DNA of 16,496 nucleotides from Rhodospirillaceae bacterium (GCA_029881835.1 JAOULV010000004.1:1-16496), one strand, 5' to 3'; counted from the stretch's first letter, positions 6,191 through 15,684 are shown. Notes: generated from the sequence alone by a model not told the origin. Program-made: numbers and translations.

Positions 6191-6456
6191 GAAATTTTCT
6201 TGTTTGAATAAAATCGGGGAAGGGCGGTGTCCTTTTGTTAATTGGATACCGCCCCGATCCACCGCAATTCACATTCATCTGCATAGGCTTGCCGAGCCGG
6301 GAACATGGATGTGACATCCTCTGAAGTGTGGTTTTTTATAGGGACGGCATCCTTATGAAATACCCGCCGGGGGATTTTTGTGTTTTTAAGGGTATTTGTT
6401 TTCGGCCCGGCAGCCGAAATATGAATGCCTACAACGAGACACCGAGGAAAAAAATA
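6191..6456 (+). promoter_or_regulatory. Structured rplL-rpoB intergenic region, probable attenuator/processing region
   Basis: Four inverted repeats are visible. GGGCGGTGTCC (6222-6232)/GGATACCGCCC (6244-6254) has 11 bp and one G-U. GGATG (6307-6311)/CATCC (6315-6319) is followed by a T6 run at 6332-6337. AAATACCC (6358-6365)/GGGTATTT (6390-6397) has 8 bp, and TTCGGC (6401-6406)/GCCGAA (6413-6418) has 6 bp. E. coli has a partial terminator and an RNase III site in this gap that lower rpoBC expression relative to rplL. The same role is inferred here; no sequence match to the E. coli elements is claimed. No good promoter was seen. Confidence 0.5.
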
Positions 6457-9400
6457 ATGGCTACGTCGTTTACCCGTCGCAAACGTGTTCGCAAAGACTT
6501 TGGACGCATCAAACCTGCGGTTGGCATGCCCAACCTTATCGAAGTTCAGAAGACTTCGTATGAGCAGTTCTTGAAAAGAGATTCCACGCCCGAAGAACGC
6601 GAACAAAGCGGACTGCAAGAAGTATTCAAATCGGTATTTCCGATTACCGATTTTTCCGAACACGGAACACTTGAATTCGTAAAATTTGAATTCGACGAGC
6701 CAAAATACGACGTTGAAGAATGCCAACAACGCGGCATCACCTATGGTGCGCCACTAAAAGTAACGCTGCGCCTGGTGGTGTGGGATGTTGACGAAGAAAC
6801 CGAAGCCCGTTCGGTTCGCGACATAAAAGAACAAGACGTTTACATGGGCGATATGCCACTGATGACCGACAACGGCACCTTTGTCGTAAACGGCACCGAG
6901 CGCGTTATCGTTTCGCAAATGCACCGTAGCCCCGGCGTGTTCTTTGATCACGACAAAGGCAAAACCCATTCATCGGGTAAATATCTTTTTGCTTCACGCG
7001 TTATTCCATACCGTGGTTCATGGCTTGATTTTGAATTTGATGCCAAGGATCTGGTTTATGTTCGCATCGACCGCCGTCGTAAACTGCCGGTTACGACACT
7101 GTTGATGGCACTGGATAGCGATAAAACTGCGAAAACACGTGCCAAGTTGGCAGACGAAGGAAAAATACTTCCCCCTTCAGAAGCCGAAGGCATGTCACCG
7201 CAGGATATTTTGAACCATTTCTATGACACCGTCATTTATTCCCGCACCAAAAAGGGGTGGAAAACAGCTTTCAACCCCGATCGTCTGCGCGGACAAAAAC
7301 TTACCCGTGATTTGGTCAACGCCAAAACCGGCAAGGTTGTGTTGGAGCAGGGTTCTAAATTAACCCCGCGCGCGCTACGCCAGTTGGAAGAAAAAGGCTT
7401 GGCCGAAGTTCAGGTTACGGCTGAAGACCTTATTGGTTCATACGCCGCCATCGATATTTTCAATGAAAAAACCGGTGAAATTTTTGCCGAACCGGGTGAT
7501 GAAATCACGGTTGAAATCATCGAAGCGATGGAAGAAATCGGTATCGAAGAAATCAGCGTTCTGGCTATCGACCATGTAAATGTCGGGCCATACATTCGCA
7601 ATACCCTTGCGGTTGATAAAAACAAAACCCGCGAAGAAGCATTGGTTGATATTTACCGTGTAATGCGCCCGGGCGAACCGCCAACCCCGGAAACCGCGCA
7701 AGCGCTTTTCAACAGCCTGTTCTTTGATTCGGAACGTTATGATCTTTCGGCTGTGGGTCGTGTAAAAATGAACTCACGCCTTAACTTTGATGATGTTGCC
7801 GATACCGTTCGGGTTTTGCGCAAGGAAGATATCCTTGCCATCGTTCGCACGTTGACTGACCTAAAAGACGGTCGTGGCGAAATTGACGACATTGACCATT
7901 TGGGCAACCGTCGTGTTCGTTCTGTCGGTGAGTTGATGGAAAACCAGTACCGCGTTGGCTTGCTGCGCATGGAACGTGCAATCCGCGAACGGATGAGCTC
8001 GGTTGAAATTGATACCGTAATGCCGCATGACCTAATTAACGCCAAACCGGCAAGTGCGGCTGTGCGTGAATTTTTTGGCTCATCACAGCTTTCGCAGTTT
8101 ATGGACCAAACCAATCCACTTTCCGAAGTGACCCACAAACGCCGCCTATCGGCGCTTGGACCGGGCGGTCTAACCCGTGAACGCGCAGGGTTCGAAGTGC
8201 GCGACGTGCACCCGACCCATTATGGCCGTATTTGCCCGATTGAAACCCCCGAAGGTCCGAACATCGGCCTTATCAACTCGCTCGCTACTTTTGCCCGCGT
8301 AAATAAATACGGCTTTATCGAAAGCCCGTATCAGCGCGTTAAAAACGGTAAGCTGGTCGAAGGCGAAGTCGTTTATATGTCGGCGATGGAAGAAGGGCGT
8401 TATATTATTGCCCAGGCCAATGCCAACCTAGACAAAAATGGCAAGTTCGTTGACGACATGGTTTCCTGCCGCAAGGCAGGGGACTTCGTTATGGTTCACC
8501 CAGATGGAATTGAATTCATCGACGTTAGCCCGAAACAGCTTGTGTCGGTTGCGACAGCGCTTATTCCGTTTTTGGAAAACGATGACGCCAACCGTGCATT
8601 GATGGGTTCCAACATGATGCGCCAAGCCGTGCCGTTGTTGCAGGCCGAAGCACCATTGGTTGGTACCGGTATGGAAGAAATTGTTGCTCGCGATAGCGGC
8701 GCAACCATTTCGGCAAAACGTTCCGGTATTGTTGATCAGGTTGACGCAACCCGTATCGTTGTTCGTGCAACGGAAGAAACATCAACCACCCAGTCGGGCG
8801 TTGATATTTACACCTTGCAGAAATTCCAACGCTCTAACCAAAATACCTGCTTGCACCAGCGTCCGCTGGTAAAAGTTGGCGATATGGTTGTAAAAGGCGA
8901 CACCATTGCCGATGGCCCATCAACCGAATTGGGTGAATTGGCATTGGGTAAAAACGTTCTTGTCGCTTTCATGCCATGGAACGGTTACAACTTTGAAGAT
9001 TCAATTCTTATCTCCGAACGTTTGGTGCGTGACGACGTCTTTACCTCAATTCATATTGATGAATTTGAAGTAATGGCCCGCGATACCAAGCTCGGCCAAG
9101 AAGAAATCACCCGCGATATTCCAAACGTTGGTGAAGAATCTCTGAAAAACCTTGACGAAGCGGGTATCGTTTACATCGGTGCCGAAGTAAAACCTGGCGA
9201 CATTCTGGTCGGCAAGGTAACACCAAAAGGCGAAAGCCCAATGACCCCAGAAGAAAAACTTCTGCGTGCCATTTTTGGTGAAAAAGCAACCGACGTTCGT
9301 GATACATCGCTGAAATTGCCCCCGGGCGTTGACGGTACCGTGGTTGAGGTTCGCGTCTTTAACCGCCGTGGCGTTGACAAGGACGAACGTGCCTTGGCGA

Positions 9401-10623
9401 TTGAGCGCGACGAAATTGAACGTCTAGCAAAAGACCGTGATGACGAACGGGCAATTCTTGAACGTAGCTTCTCGCAACGTTTGAAAGATTTGTTGTTGGG
9501 TAAAAAAGTTGTTTCCGGGCCAAAAGATATTGCCGTGGACGCAACCATCACCGAGGAACTTCTTAATGAATACACCCCCGGTCAGCAGTCGCAGATTGTT
9601 GTTGCTAACGACAAAGTAATGAAAGATATGGAAGGCCTTAAATCACAGTTTGAGGAATCCATAGCCGCACTGCAGCGTCGCTTTGAAGACAAGGTCGATA
9701 AACTGCAACGCGGTGATGACCTTAACCCCGGCGTTATGAAGATGGTTAAAGTATTTGTCGCGGTGAAGCGCAAACTGCAACCCGGCGACAAAATGGCCGG
9801 GCGTCATGGCAACAAGGGTGTAATTTCCCGCATCATGCCGGTAGAAGACATGCCTTATGCCGAAGACGGAACACCGGTTGACATCGTTCTTAACCCACTG
9901 GGCGTGCCATCACGTATGAACGTGGGGCAGATTCTGGAAACCCACATGGGTTGGGCCTGTTCCGGTCTTGGCCGGCAAATCGGTGATTTGCTTGATGCGG
10001 CCAAAGCCAACGGTAAAGACACCGCACCAATTCGTGGTTGGCTGAAAGATATTTACAACGACGAAGAATATAAAACCGATATCGCCAATCTTTCTGATGG
10101 GGAAATCTTCGAAATGGGTGAAAACCTGCGTCGTGGCGTTCCTATTGCAACACCTGTTTTTGATGGTGCGCGCGAAGAAGGCGTAAATGAAATGCTCACC
10201 AAGGCAGGATTGCATACATCCGGTCAGGTAACCCTGATTGATGGACGTACCGGTGAAAAATTCGAACGCCAAGTTACTGTCGGTTACATTTATATGCTTA
10301 AGCTTCACCATCTGGTGGACGACAAAATCCATGCTCGTTCAATCGGGCCATACTCGCTTGTTACCCAGCAACCGCTGGGCGGCAAAGCGCAGTTCGGTGG
10401 CCAGCGTTTTGGCGAAATGGAAGTCTGGGCATTGGAAGCATACGGCGCAGCTTACACCCTGCAGGAAATGTTGACGGTTAAATCCGATGACGTTTCCGGC
10501 CGTACCAAAGTCTACGAAGCGATTGTCCGCGGCGATGATAATTTTGAAGCGGGCGTGCCTGAATCCTTTAACGTTTTGGTTAAAGAACTACAGGCGCTTG
10601 GTCTTAATGTTGAACTTAGCTAA
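6457..10623 (+). CDS. rpoB: DNA-directed RNA polymerase subunit beta
   Basis: Catalytic-core subunit that forms one pincer of RNA polymerase. 1388 residues, against 1342 in E. coli. The start is ATG 6457 (MATSFTRRKRVRKDFG), with GAGGAA at 6444-6449. The frame stays open upstream to 6328, but those 43 codons do not look like RpoB. The rifampicin region runs about 543-565 and keeps the drug-sensitive residues D550, H560 and S565 (E. coli D516, H526, S531). The motif GDKMAGRHGNKG (1110-1121) contains the two active-site lysines K1112 and K1120. The C-terminal clamp-anchoring part holds GGKAQFGGQRFGEMEVWALE. The insertion around residues 280-400 is of the lineage-specific kind. rpoC follows after 32 nt. 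Confidence 0.99.
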   Translation: MATSFTRRKRVRKDFGRIKPAVGMPNLIEVQKTSYEQFLKRDSTPEEREQSGLQEVFKSVFPITDFSEHGTLEFVKFEFDEPKYDVEECQQRGITYGAPLKVTLRLVVWDVDEETEARSVRDIKEQDVYMGDMPLMTDNGTFVVNGTERVIVSQMHRSPGVFFDHDKGKTHSSGKYLFASRVIPYRGSWLDFEFDAKDLVYVRIDRRRKLPVTTLLMALDSDKTAKTRAKLADEGKILPPSEAEGMSPQDILNHFYDTVIYSRTKKGWKTAFNPDRLRGQKLTRDLVNAKTGKVVLEQGSKLTPRALRQLEEKGLAEVQVTAEDLIGSYAAIDIFNEKTGEIFAEPGDEITVEIIEAMEEIGIEEISVLAIDHVNVGPYIRNTLAVDKNKTREEALVDIYRVMRPGEPPTPETAQALFNSLFFDSERYDLSAVGRVKMNSRLNFDDVADTVRVLRKEDILAIVRTLTDLKDGRGEIDDIDHLGNRRVRSVGELMENQYRVGLLRMERAIRERMSSVEIDTVMPHDLINAKPASAAVREFFGSSQLSQFMDQTNPLSEVTHKRRLSALGPGGLTRERAGFEVRDVHPTHYGRICPIETPEGPNIGLINSLATFARVNKYGFIESPYQRVKNGKLVEGEVVYMSAMEEGRYIIAQANANLDKNGKFVDDMVSCRKAGDFVMVHPDGIEFIDVSPKQLVSVATALIPFLENDDANRALMGSNMMRQAVPLLQAEAPLVGTGMEEIVARDSGATISAKRSGIVDQVDATRIVVRATEETSTTQSGVDIYTLQKFQRSNQNTCLHQRPLVKVGDMVVKGDTIADGPSTELGELALGKNVLVAFMPWNGYNFEDSILISERLVRDDVFTSIHIDEFEVMARDTKLGQEEITRDIPNVGEESLKNLDEAGIVYIGAEVKPGDILVGKVTPKGESPMTPEEKLLRAIFGEKATDVRDTSLKLPPGVDGTVVEVRVFNRRGVDKDERALAIERDEIERLAKDRDDERAILERSFSQRLKDLLLGKKVVSGPKDIAVDATITEELLNEYTPGQQSQIVVANDKVMKDMEGLKSQFEESIAALQRRFEDKVDKLQRGDDLNPGVMKMVKVFVAVKRKLQPGDKMAGRHGNKGVISRIMPVEDMPYAEDGTPVDIVLNPLGVPSRMNVGQILETHMGWACSGLGRQIGDLLDAAKANGKDTAPIRGWLKDIYNDEEYKTDIANLSDGEIFEMGENLRRGVPIATPVFDGAREEGVNEMLTKAGLHTSGQVTLIDGRTGEKFERQVTVGYIYMLKLHHLVDDKIHARSIGPYSLVTQQPLGGKAQFGGQRFGEMEVWALEAYGAAYTLQEMLTVKSDDVSGRTKVYEAIVRGDDNFEAGVPESFNVLVKELQALGLNVELS

Positions 10624-10655
10624 CGCTAACTGACTTTCCTTAAAGGAGTACGAAA

Positions 10656-13600
10656 ATGAACGAACTCACTAAATTCTTCGGACAGGTCAGCGGCACTGCT
10701 CGGTTTGACTCTATCCAAATATCAATCGCGTCGCCCGAACAAATTCGGGCATGGTCTTTCGGTGAAATTAAAAAACCCGAAACCATCAACTATCGTACCT
10801 TCAAGCCAGAACGTGATGGCCTGTTTTGTGCGCGCATTTTTGGCCCGGTAAAAGATTACGAATGTCTTTGCGGCAAATACAAGCGCATGAAATACAAAGG
10901 TATCACCTGCGAAAAATGCGGTGTTGAAGTAACCTTGCAAAAAGTGCGGCGTGAACGCATGGGCCATATCGAACTGGCAAGCCCGGTTGCGCATATCTGG
11001 TTCATGAAATCACTGCCGTCGCGCATCGGTTTGCTTTTGGACATGACCTTGAAAGATCTGGAAAAGGTTCTTTATTTCGAAAGCTACGTCGTTGTTGAGC
11101 CGGGCCTAACCCCGCTAAAAGAACGCGAACTTTTGAGTGAAGATCAATATCAGGCCGCCCTTGACGAATACGGTCAGGATTCATTTACCGTTGGTATCGG
11201 CGCGGAAGCGCTTCGCGGCATGATGACCGAGATTGACCTTGAAGAAGAAATCGAAGTCATCAAAGAAGACTTGCGCGAAACCGGATCAGAGGCCAAACGC
11301 AAGAAATTGGTAAAACGTTTGAAGCTGGTAGAAGCGTTCATTGAATCGGGCGCCCGTCCGGAATGGATGATTTTGGAAGTCGTTCCGGTTATTCCGCCAG
11401 AACTTCGCCCATTGGTTCCATTGGATGGCGGTCGTTTTGCCACATCTGATTTGAACGATCTTTATCGCCGCGTTATTAACCGTAATAACCGCCTTAAACG
11501 CCTTATTGAACTGCGTGCGCCGGAAATTATCGTGCGTAACGAAAAACGCATGTTGCAGGAATCTGTTGATGCGTTGTTTGATAACGGCCGTCGTGGCCGT
11601 GCCATTACCGGCGCAAACAAACGTCCGCTAAAATCTTTGTCTGATATGCTTAAAGGCAAGCAAGGGCGTTTCCGCCAAAACTTGCTTGGTAAGCGTGTGG
11701 ATTATTCCGGCCGTTCGGTTATTGTGGTTGGTCCGGAACTGAAACTACACCAGTGCGGATTGCCGAAAAAAATGGCGCTGGAATTGTTCAAGCCGTTTAT
11801 TTATTCAAAACTTGAACTTTACGGCTATGCCACAACCATCAAGGCGGCAAAGCGTATGCTCGAAAAAGAACGTCCCGAAGTATGGGATATTCTTGAAGAG
11901 GTCATCCGCGAGCACCCGGTAATGCTAAACCGTGCGCCGACACTGCATCGTCTTGGCATTCAGGCGTTTGAACCTAAACTGATTGAAGGTAAAGCCATTC
12001 AGCTTCACCCATTGGTTTGTGCCGCGTTCAACGCCGACTTTGACGGTGACCAAATGGCGGTGCACGTTCCGCTTTCGCTTGAAAGCCAGCTTGAAGCGCG
12101 CGTATTGATGATGTCTACCAACAACATCCTTTCGCCCGCCAACGGCAAGCCGATTATTGTTCCATCACAAGATATCATTCTTGGTCTTTATTACCTGACA
12201 CTTCAACGTGACGGTGAAAAAGGCGAGGGCATGACATTCGGTAGCGTGAGCGAAATCGAGCACGCGGTTTCCGAAGGCGTTGTTAGCCTTAATGCTAAAA
12301 TCAATGCCCGTTACAAAGGTGTTGGTGAAAACGGAGAAGAAACCATAAATCGGGTTGAAACCACGCCTGGACGTATGATTTTGTCAGAAATACTTCCGCG
12401 TCACCCCAAGATCAATCTTGAACTTATCAACCGCTTGTTGACCAAAAAAGAGATCACATCGGTTATGGACGTTGTTTATCGTCACTGCGGCCAGAAGGAA
12501 ACGGTAATATTTGCCGATCACCTTATGGGGCTTGGCTTCAAGCATGCGTGCCATTCCGGTATTTCTTTCGGTAAAGATGATCTGATCATTCCGCCGGAAA
12601 AAGAAAAACTGGTAAGCGCCACCGAAGAGCGGGCCAAAGAATACGAACAACAGTATCAAGACGGCCTAATCACCCAAGGTGAAAAATACAACAAAGTTGT
12701 TGACGCTTGGGCGCATTGTACCGATGCGGTTTCTGATGCCATGATGAAAGAAATCTCGGCAGATCGCGAAGGCAAACCGGTAAACGCCGTTTATATGATG
12801 GCGCATTCCGGTGCGCGTGGTTCGGTTGCACAGATGAAACAGCTTGCCGGTATGCGCGGTCTTATGGCCAAACCGTCGGGTGAAATTATCGAAACGCCGA
12901 TTATTTCTAACTTCAAAGAAGGTCTGACCGTGTTGGAATACTTTAACTCCACCCACGGTGCCCGTAAGGGTCTGGCCGATACCGCGCTTAAAACCGCTAA
13001 CTCGGGCTACCTTACCCGTCGTTTGGTTGACGTTGCGCAAGATTGCATCGTTTATGAAGAAGACTGTGGAACCAATATCGGTATCACCACAAACGTGGTG
13101 ACACAGGGTAATGAAACCATTTCTTCCATATTCGAACAGGTTCTCGGACGCACAATTTCCGAAGATGTAATCAACCCGATGACTGGCGAAGTTGTTGCCA
13201 AAAAGGGAACCCTTGTGGACGAAACCGTTGCCCAGGCAATCGAAGACGCCGAAGTTGAATCGGCCAAGGTTCGTTCACCGCTAACCTGCGAAAGCAAGGT
13301 TGGTATTTGTGGTGCGTGTTATGGTCGCGATCTTGCCCGTGGTACACCGGTTAATATCGGTGAAGCTGTTGGCGTTATCGCCGCCCAGTCCATTGGTGAG
13401 CCGGGCACCCAGCTTACCATGCGTACCTTCCACATTGGTGGTGCGGCGCAGAAGGGTTCGGAGCAATCATTCATTGAATCAATTTCAGATGGAATTAAGG
13501 TAAGCCTGATCAATTGCCAGACGGTTAAAAACTCGTCCGGTGTTCAGGTTGTCATGAGCCGTAATGCCGAAATCTCAATGATTGATGATAAAAACCGTGA

Positions 13601-14870
13601 ACGCGCACGTCAGCGCATTCCTTATGGCGCAAAACTTTTGACCAAGGATAAAGCCAAGGTTAATCGTGGTGAAAAACTTGCCGAATGGGATCCATACACA
13701 TTGCCGGTCATCACCGAACGTGAAGGTCTGGTCAATTATATGGATCTGGTCGAAGGTCTTTCCATCAATGAACAAATGGACGAAGCCACCGGCATTTCAT
13801 CCAAAGTTGTTATCGATTGGAAATCCCAGCCAAAAGGAACCGATCTGAAACCGCGCATCACCCTTCGTGATAAAAAGGGCGAGATCATCATGATTGATGA
13901 AGAACAAGAAGCGCGTTATTTCCTTCCGGTTGATGCGGTTTTGTCGGTTGAAAACGGCCAGCAGGTATACGTTGGTGACGTGCTGGCGCGTATTCCCCGT
14001 GAAAGCGCCAAGACCCGCGATATTACCGGTGGTTTGCCGCGTGTGGCCGAATTGTTCGAGGCCCGCATACCAAAAGATCACGCTATCATCAGCGAGATCG
14101 AAGGCCGGGTTGAATTCGGTAAGGATTATAAATCCAAACGCCGCATCATCGTGGTTCCAAGTGAAGACGGCGAAGAGCCACGTGAATACATGATCCCCAA
14201 GGGCAAACATCTTGCCGTGCAAGAGGGCGATTATGTTGGTCGTGGCGATCCGCTTATGGATGGCAACCCGGTTCCGCACGATATTCTTGCGGTTATGGGC
14301 GTGGAAGCATTGGCCGAATACTTGGTTGATGAAATCCAAGAAGTTTACCGTTTGCAGGGTGTTAAGATTAACGACAAGCACATCGAGGTAATTTGCCGTC
14401 AGATGTTGCAAAAAGTCGAAGTCGTAACACCGGGCGAAACAACGCTTCTGGTTGGCGAGCTCATCGACAAGTCCGAGTTCGAAAAAATCAACGCCAAAGC
14501 CAAGGAAGCGGGCGAAAAAGAAGCCACGGCCAAGCCTGTTCTTCAGGGCATAACCAAGGCATCGCTCCAGACCCAGTCCTTTATCTCGGCCGCATCGTTC
14601 CAGGAAACAACCCGTGTCCTGACCGAAGCCGCCGTATCGGGTAAAATCGATACCCTGTTGGGGCTAAAGGAAAACGTCATCGTTGGCCGCTTAATTCCGG
14701 CGGGTACCGGTTCTGCCATGAACCGTTATCGCACCATTGCCGCGGCGCGCGATGCCGAGCTTCAAGCAAGGTCAAAACCGGAAGAATTGGAAGAGCAAAA
14801 CCTGCCACCGGCAGATTCCATCACTGGGGCGGAACTTCCCGCACCAACGGCGGAAACCCCGGCGGAATGA
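10656..14870 (+). CDS. rpoC: DNA-directed RNA polymerase subunit beta'
   Basis: Carries the active-site magnesium of RNA polymerase. 1404 residues (E. coli 1407). The first zinc site is C70, C72, C85, C88. The catalytic loop NADFDGD is at 459-465, with D461, D463 and D465 binding Mg. The second zinc site is C804, C878, C885, C888. The trigger-loop motif LTMRTFHIGG lies around 920-929. The C-terminus is a Pro/Glu/Ala-rich tail ending ETPAE. AAGGAG (10643-10648) precedes ATG 10656. Translation ends in TGA followed at once by an in-frame TAA. An intrinsic terminator starts 9 nt after the first stop. Confidence 0.99.
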   Translation: MNELTKFFGQVSGTARFDSIQISIASPEQIRAWSFGEIKKPETINYRTFKPERDGLFCARIFGPVKDYECLCGKYKRMKYKGITCEKCGVEVTLQKVRRERMGHIELASPVAHIWFMKSLPSRIGLLLDMTLKDLEKVLYFESYVVVEPGLTPLKERELLSEDQYQAALDEYGQDSFTVGIGAEALRGMMTEIDLEEEIEVIKEDLRETGSEAKRKKLVKRLKLVEAFIESGARPEWMILEVVPVIPPELRPLVPLDGGRFATSDLNDLYRRVINRNNRLKRLIELRAPEIIVRNEKRMLQESVDALFDNGRRGRAITGANKRPLKSLSDMLKGKQGRFRQNLLGKRVDYSGRSVIVVGPELKLHQCGLPKKMALELFKPFIYSKLELYGYATTIKAAKRMLEKERPEVWDILEEVIREHPVMLNRAPTLHRLGIQAFEPKLIEGKAIQLHPLVCAAFNADFDGDQMAVHVPLSLESQLEARVLMMSTNNILSPANGKPIIVPSQDIILGLYYLTLQRDGEKGEGMTFGSVSEIEHAVSEGVVSLNAKINARYKGVGENGEETINRVETTPGRMILSEILPRHPKINLELINRLLTKKEITSVMDVVYRHCGQKETVIFADHLMGLGFKHACHSGISFGKDDLIIPPEKEKLVSATEERAKEYEQQYQDGLITQGEKYNKVVDAWAHCTDAVSDAMMKEISADREGKPVNAVYMMAHSGARGSVAQMKQLAGMRGLMAKPSGEIIETPIISNFKEGLTVLEYFNSTHGARKGLADTALKTANSGYLTRRLVDVAQDCIVYEEDCGTNIGITTNVVTQGNETISSIFEQVLGRTISEDVINPMTGEVVAKKGTLVDETVAQAIEDAEVESAKVRSPLTCESKVGICGACYGRDLARGTPVNIGEAVGVIAAQSIGEPGTQLTMRTFHIGGAAQKGSEQSFIESISDGIKVSLINCQTVKNSSGVQVVMSRNAEISMIDDKNRERARQRIPYGAKLLTKDKAKVNRGEKLAEWDPYTLPVITEREGLVNYMDLVEGLSINEQMDEATGISSKVVIDWKSQPKGTDLKPRITLRDKKGEIIMIDEEQEARYFLPVDAVLSVENGQQVYVGDVLARIPRESAKTRDITGGLPRVAELFEARIPKDHAIISEIEGRVEFGKDYKSKRRIIVVPSEDGEEPREYMIPKGKHLAVQEGDYVGRGDPLMDGNPVPHDILAVMGVEALAEYLVDEIQEVYRLQGVKINDKHIEVICRQMLQKVEVVTPGETTLLVGELIDKSEFEKINAKAKEAGEKEATAKPVLQGITKASLQTQSFISAASFQETTRVLTEAAVSGKIDTLLGLKENVIVGRLIPAGTGSAMNRYRTIAAARDAELQARSKPEELEEQNLPPADSITGAELPAPTAETPAE

Positions 14871-14879
14871 TAAAGAATC

Positions 14880-14921
14880 CCCAATCACCGTCCAAAGCTG
14901 GTCGGTGATTGGGTGATTTTT
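14880..14921 (+). terminator. Intrinsic terminator of rpoC
   Basis: CCCAATCACCG (14880-14890) pairs perfectly with CGGTGATTGGG (14903-14913): 11 bp with a 12-nt loop. TGA and then a T5 run (14917-14921) follow. It closes the secE-rpoC block, just after the tandem stop codons. Confidence 0.85.
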
Positions 14922-14937
14922 AAGTTAAATATTGTTG

Positions 14938-14973
14938 CGGGCGGTGTGGCGACAGATAGTCTCCCACCGCCCG
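14938..14973 (+). terminator. Second hairpin after rpoC, possible back-up terminator
   Basis: CGGGCGGTG (14938-14946) pairs perfectly with CACCGCCCG (14965-14973); 9 bp, GC-rich. Only a weak tail (TAGTCATTTTAGG) follows, so it may instead stabilise the 3' end or be a remnant. A small GTTATT-GAAA-AATAAC hairpin sits further on at 15006-15021. Confidence 0.45.
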
Positions 14974-15079
14974 TAGTCATTTTAGGCATATTGCCCTGTC
15001 TGTAAGTTATTGAAAAATAACGATTTTAATAAAAAACACAAATAAATCAAAAAACCCCAGAAAACAGGCGATTTGGTGC

Positions 15080-15108
15080 TTGACGAAGAATGGGGCCGTG
15101 CATAGTAT
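15080..15108 (+). promoter_or_regulatory. Promoter of the str operon (rpsL-rpsG-fusA)
   Basis: TTGACG (15080-15085, 5/6), a 17-nt spacer and TAGTAT (15103-15108, 4/6) form the best sigma-70-type match in the window. The preceding GC makes the GCTTGAC form common in alphaproteobacteria. An A/T-rich stretch (about 15005-15054) lies upstream. The start would be near 15115, giving a leader of about 200 nt before rpsL. Confidence 0.8.
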
Positions 15109-15312
15109 GCGCCACTCTTCAGGGGTCTGGTGGTGAACCCGGTTTAGCGGTTCAGACGCAGATTTTCGAAGCTAGCGCGTTGCAAATACAGGCTTTTTAG
15201 CCACCAATAAGAATACCGAGAGGTGCGGTTTTAAACACGCCCGCGCTCACGGTTTTTTTGTTGCACCGAATTTAATAATCGATTCGGTGCAGTTTGAAAT
15301 GGAAGAAACAGT
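15109..15312 (+). promoter_or_regulatory. Long structured leader of rpsL, with an attenuator-like hairpin
   Basis: About 200 nt without a gene. TGAACC (15134-15139)/GGTTCA (15149-15154) forms a small hairpin. ACCG-A-GAG (15215-15222) pairs with CTC-A-CGGT (15246-15253) through one A-A mismatch, directly against seven T (15253-15259), as in an intrinsic terminator. TGCACCGAAT (15262-15271)/ATTCGGTGCA (15282-15291) is a perfect 10-bp hairpin just before the rpsL ribosome site. Regulation by attenuation is inferred, not shown. Confidence 0.45.
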
Positions 15313-15684
15313 ATGCCGACTATTAACCAACTGATCCGCAAGCCCCGTAAAGCACCACGGGCGCACAATAAGGTTCCTGCGCTGGAGGCTTGTCCCCAGA
15401 AGCGCGGTGTTTGCACACGCGTTTACACAACCACACCGAAAAAGCCTAACTCGGCTCTGCGTAAAGTGGCCCGTGTACGTTTGACCAACGGTTTTGAGGT
15501 CACCAGCTATATTCCCGGCGAAGGCCACAACCTGCAGGAACACTCAGTCGTGATGATCCGCGGTGGTCGTGTGAAGGATCTTCCCGGTGTTCGTTATCAC
15601 ATCATTCGCGGCACGCTCGATACGCAAGGTGTATCTGATCGTCGCCAACGTCGTTCCAAATACGGCGCCAAGCGGCCGAAGTAA
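15313..15684 (+). CDS. rpsL: 30S ribosomal protein S12
   Basis: Decoding-centre protein of the small subunit; target of streptomycin-resistance mutations. 123 residues. TTTPKKPNSALRKV (39-52) contains the K43/K44 pair, and GGRVKDLPGVRYH (84-96) contains K88 and the aspartate (D89) that is methylthiolated in E. coli. No classical streptomycin-resistance substitution is seen. ATG 15313 has GGAAGAAA at 15301-15308. It is the first gene of the str operon, with rpsG only 15 nt downstream. Confidence 0.99.
   Translation: MPTINQLIRKPRKAPRAHNKVPALEACPQKRGVCTRVYTTTPKKPNSALRKVARVRLTNGFEVTSYIPGEGHNLQEHSVVMIRGGRVKDLPGVRYHIIRGTLDTQGVSDRRQRRSKYGAKRPK

Noticed and set aside
6311..6342. Promoter GTGACA ... 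TATAGG before rpoB
   Set aside because: The spacing is 18-20 nt and the -10 match is weak; the T run is explained as well by the hairpin structures in the gap.
13797..14411. 204-residue open frame on the minus strand inside rpoC
   Set aside because: Shadow of rpoC: it lies wholly antisense to conserved beta' sequence, matches no family I recognise and has no independent signal.
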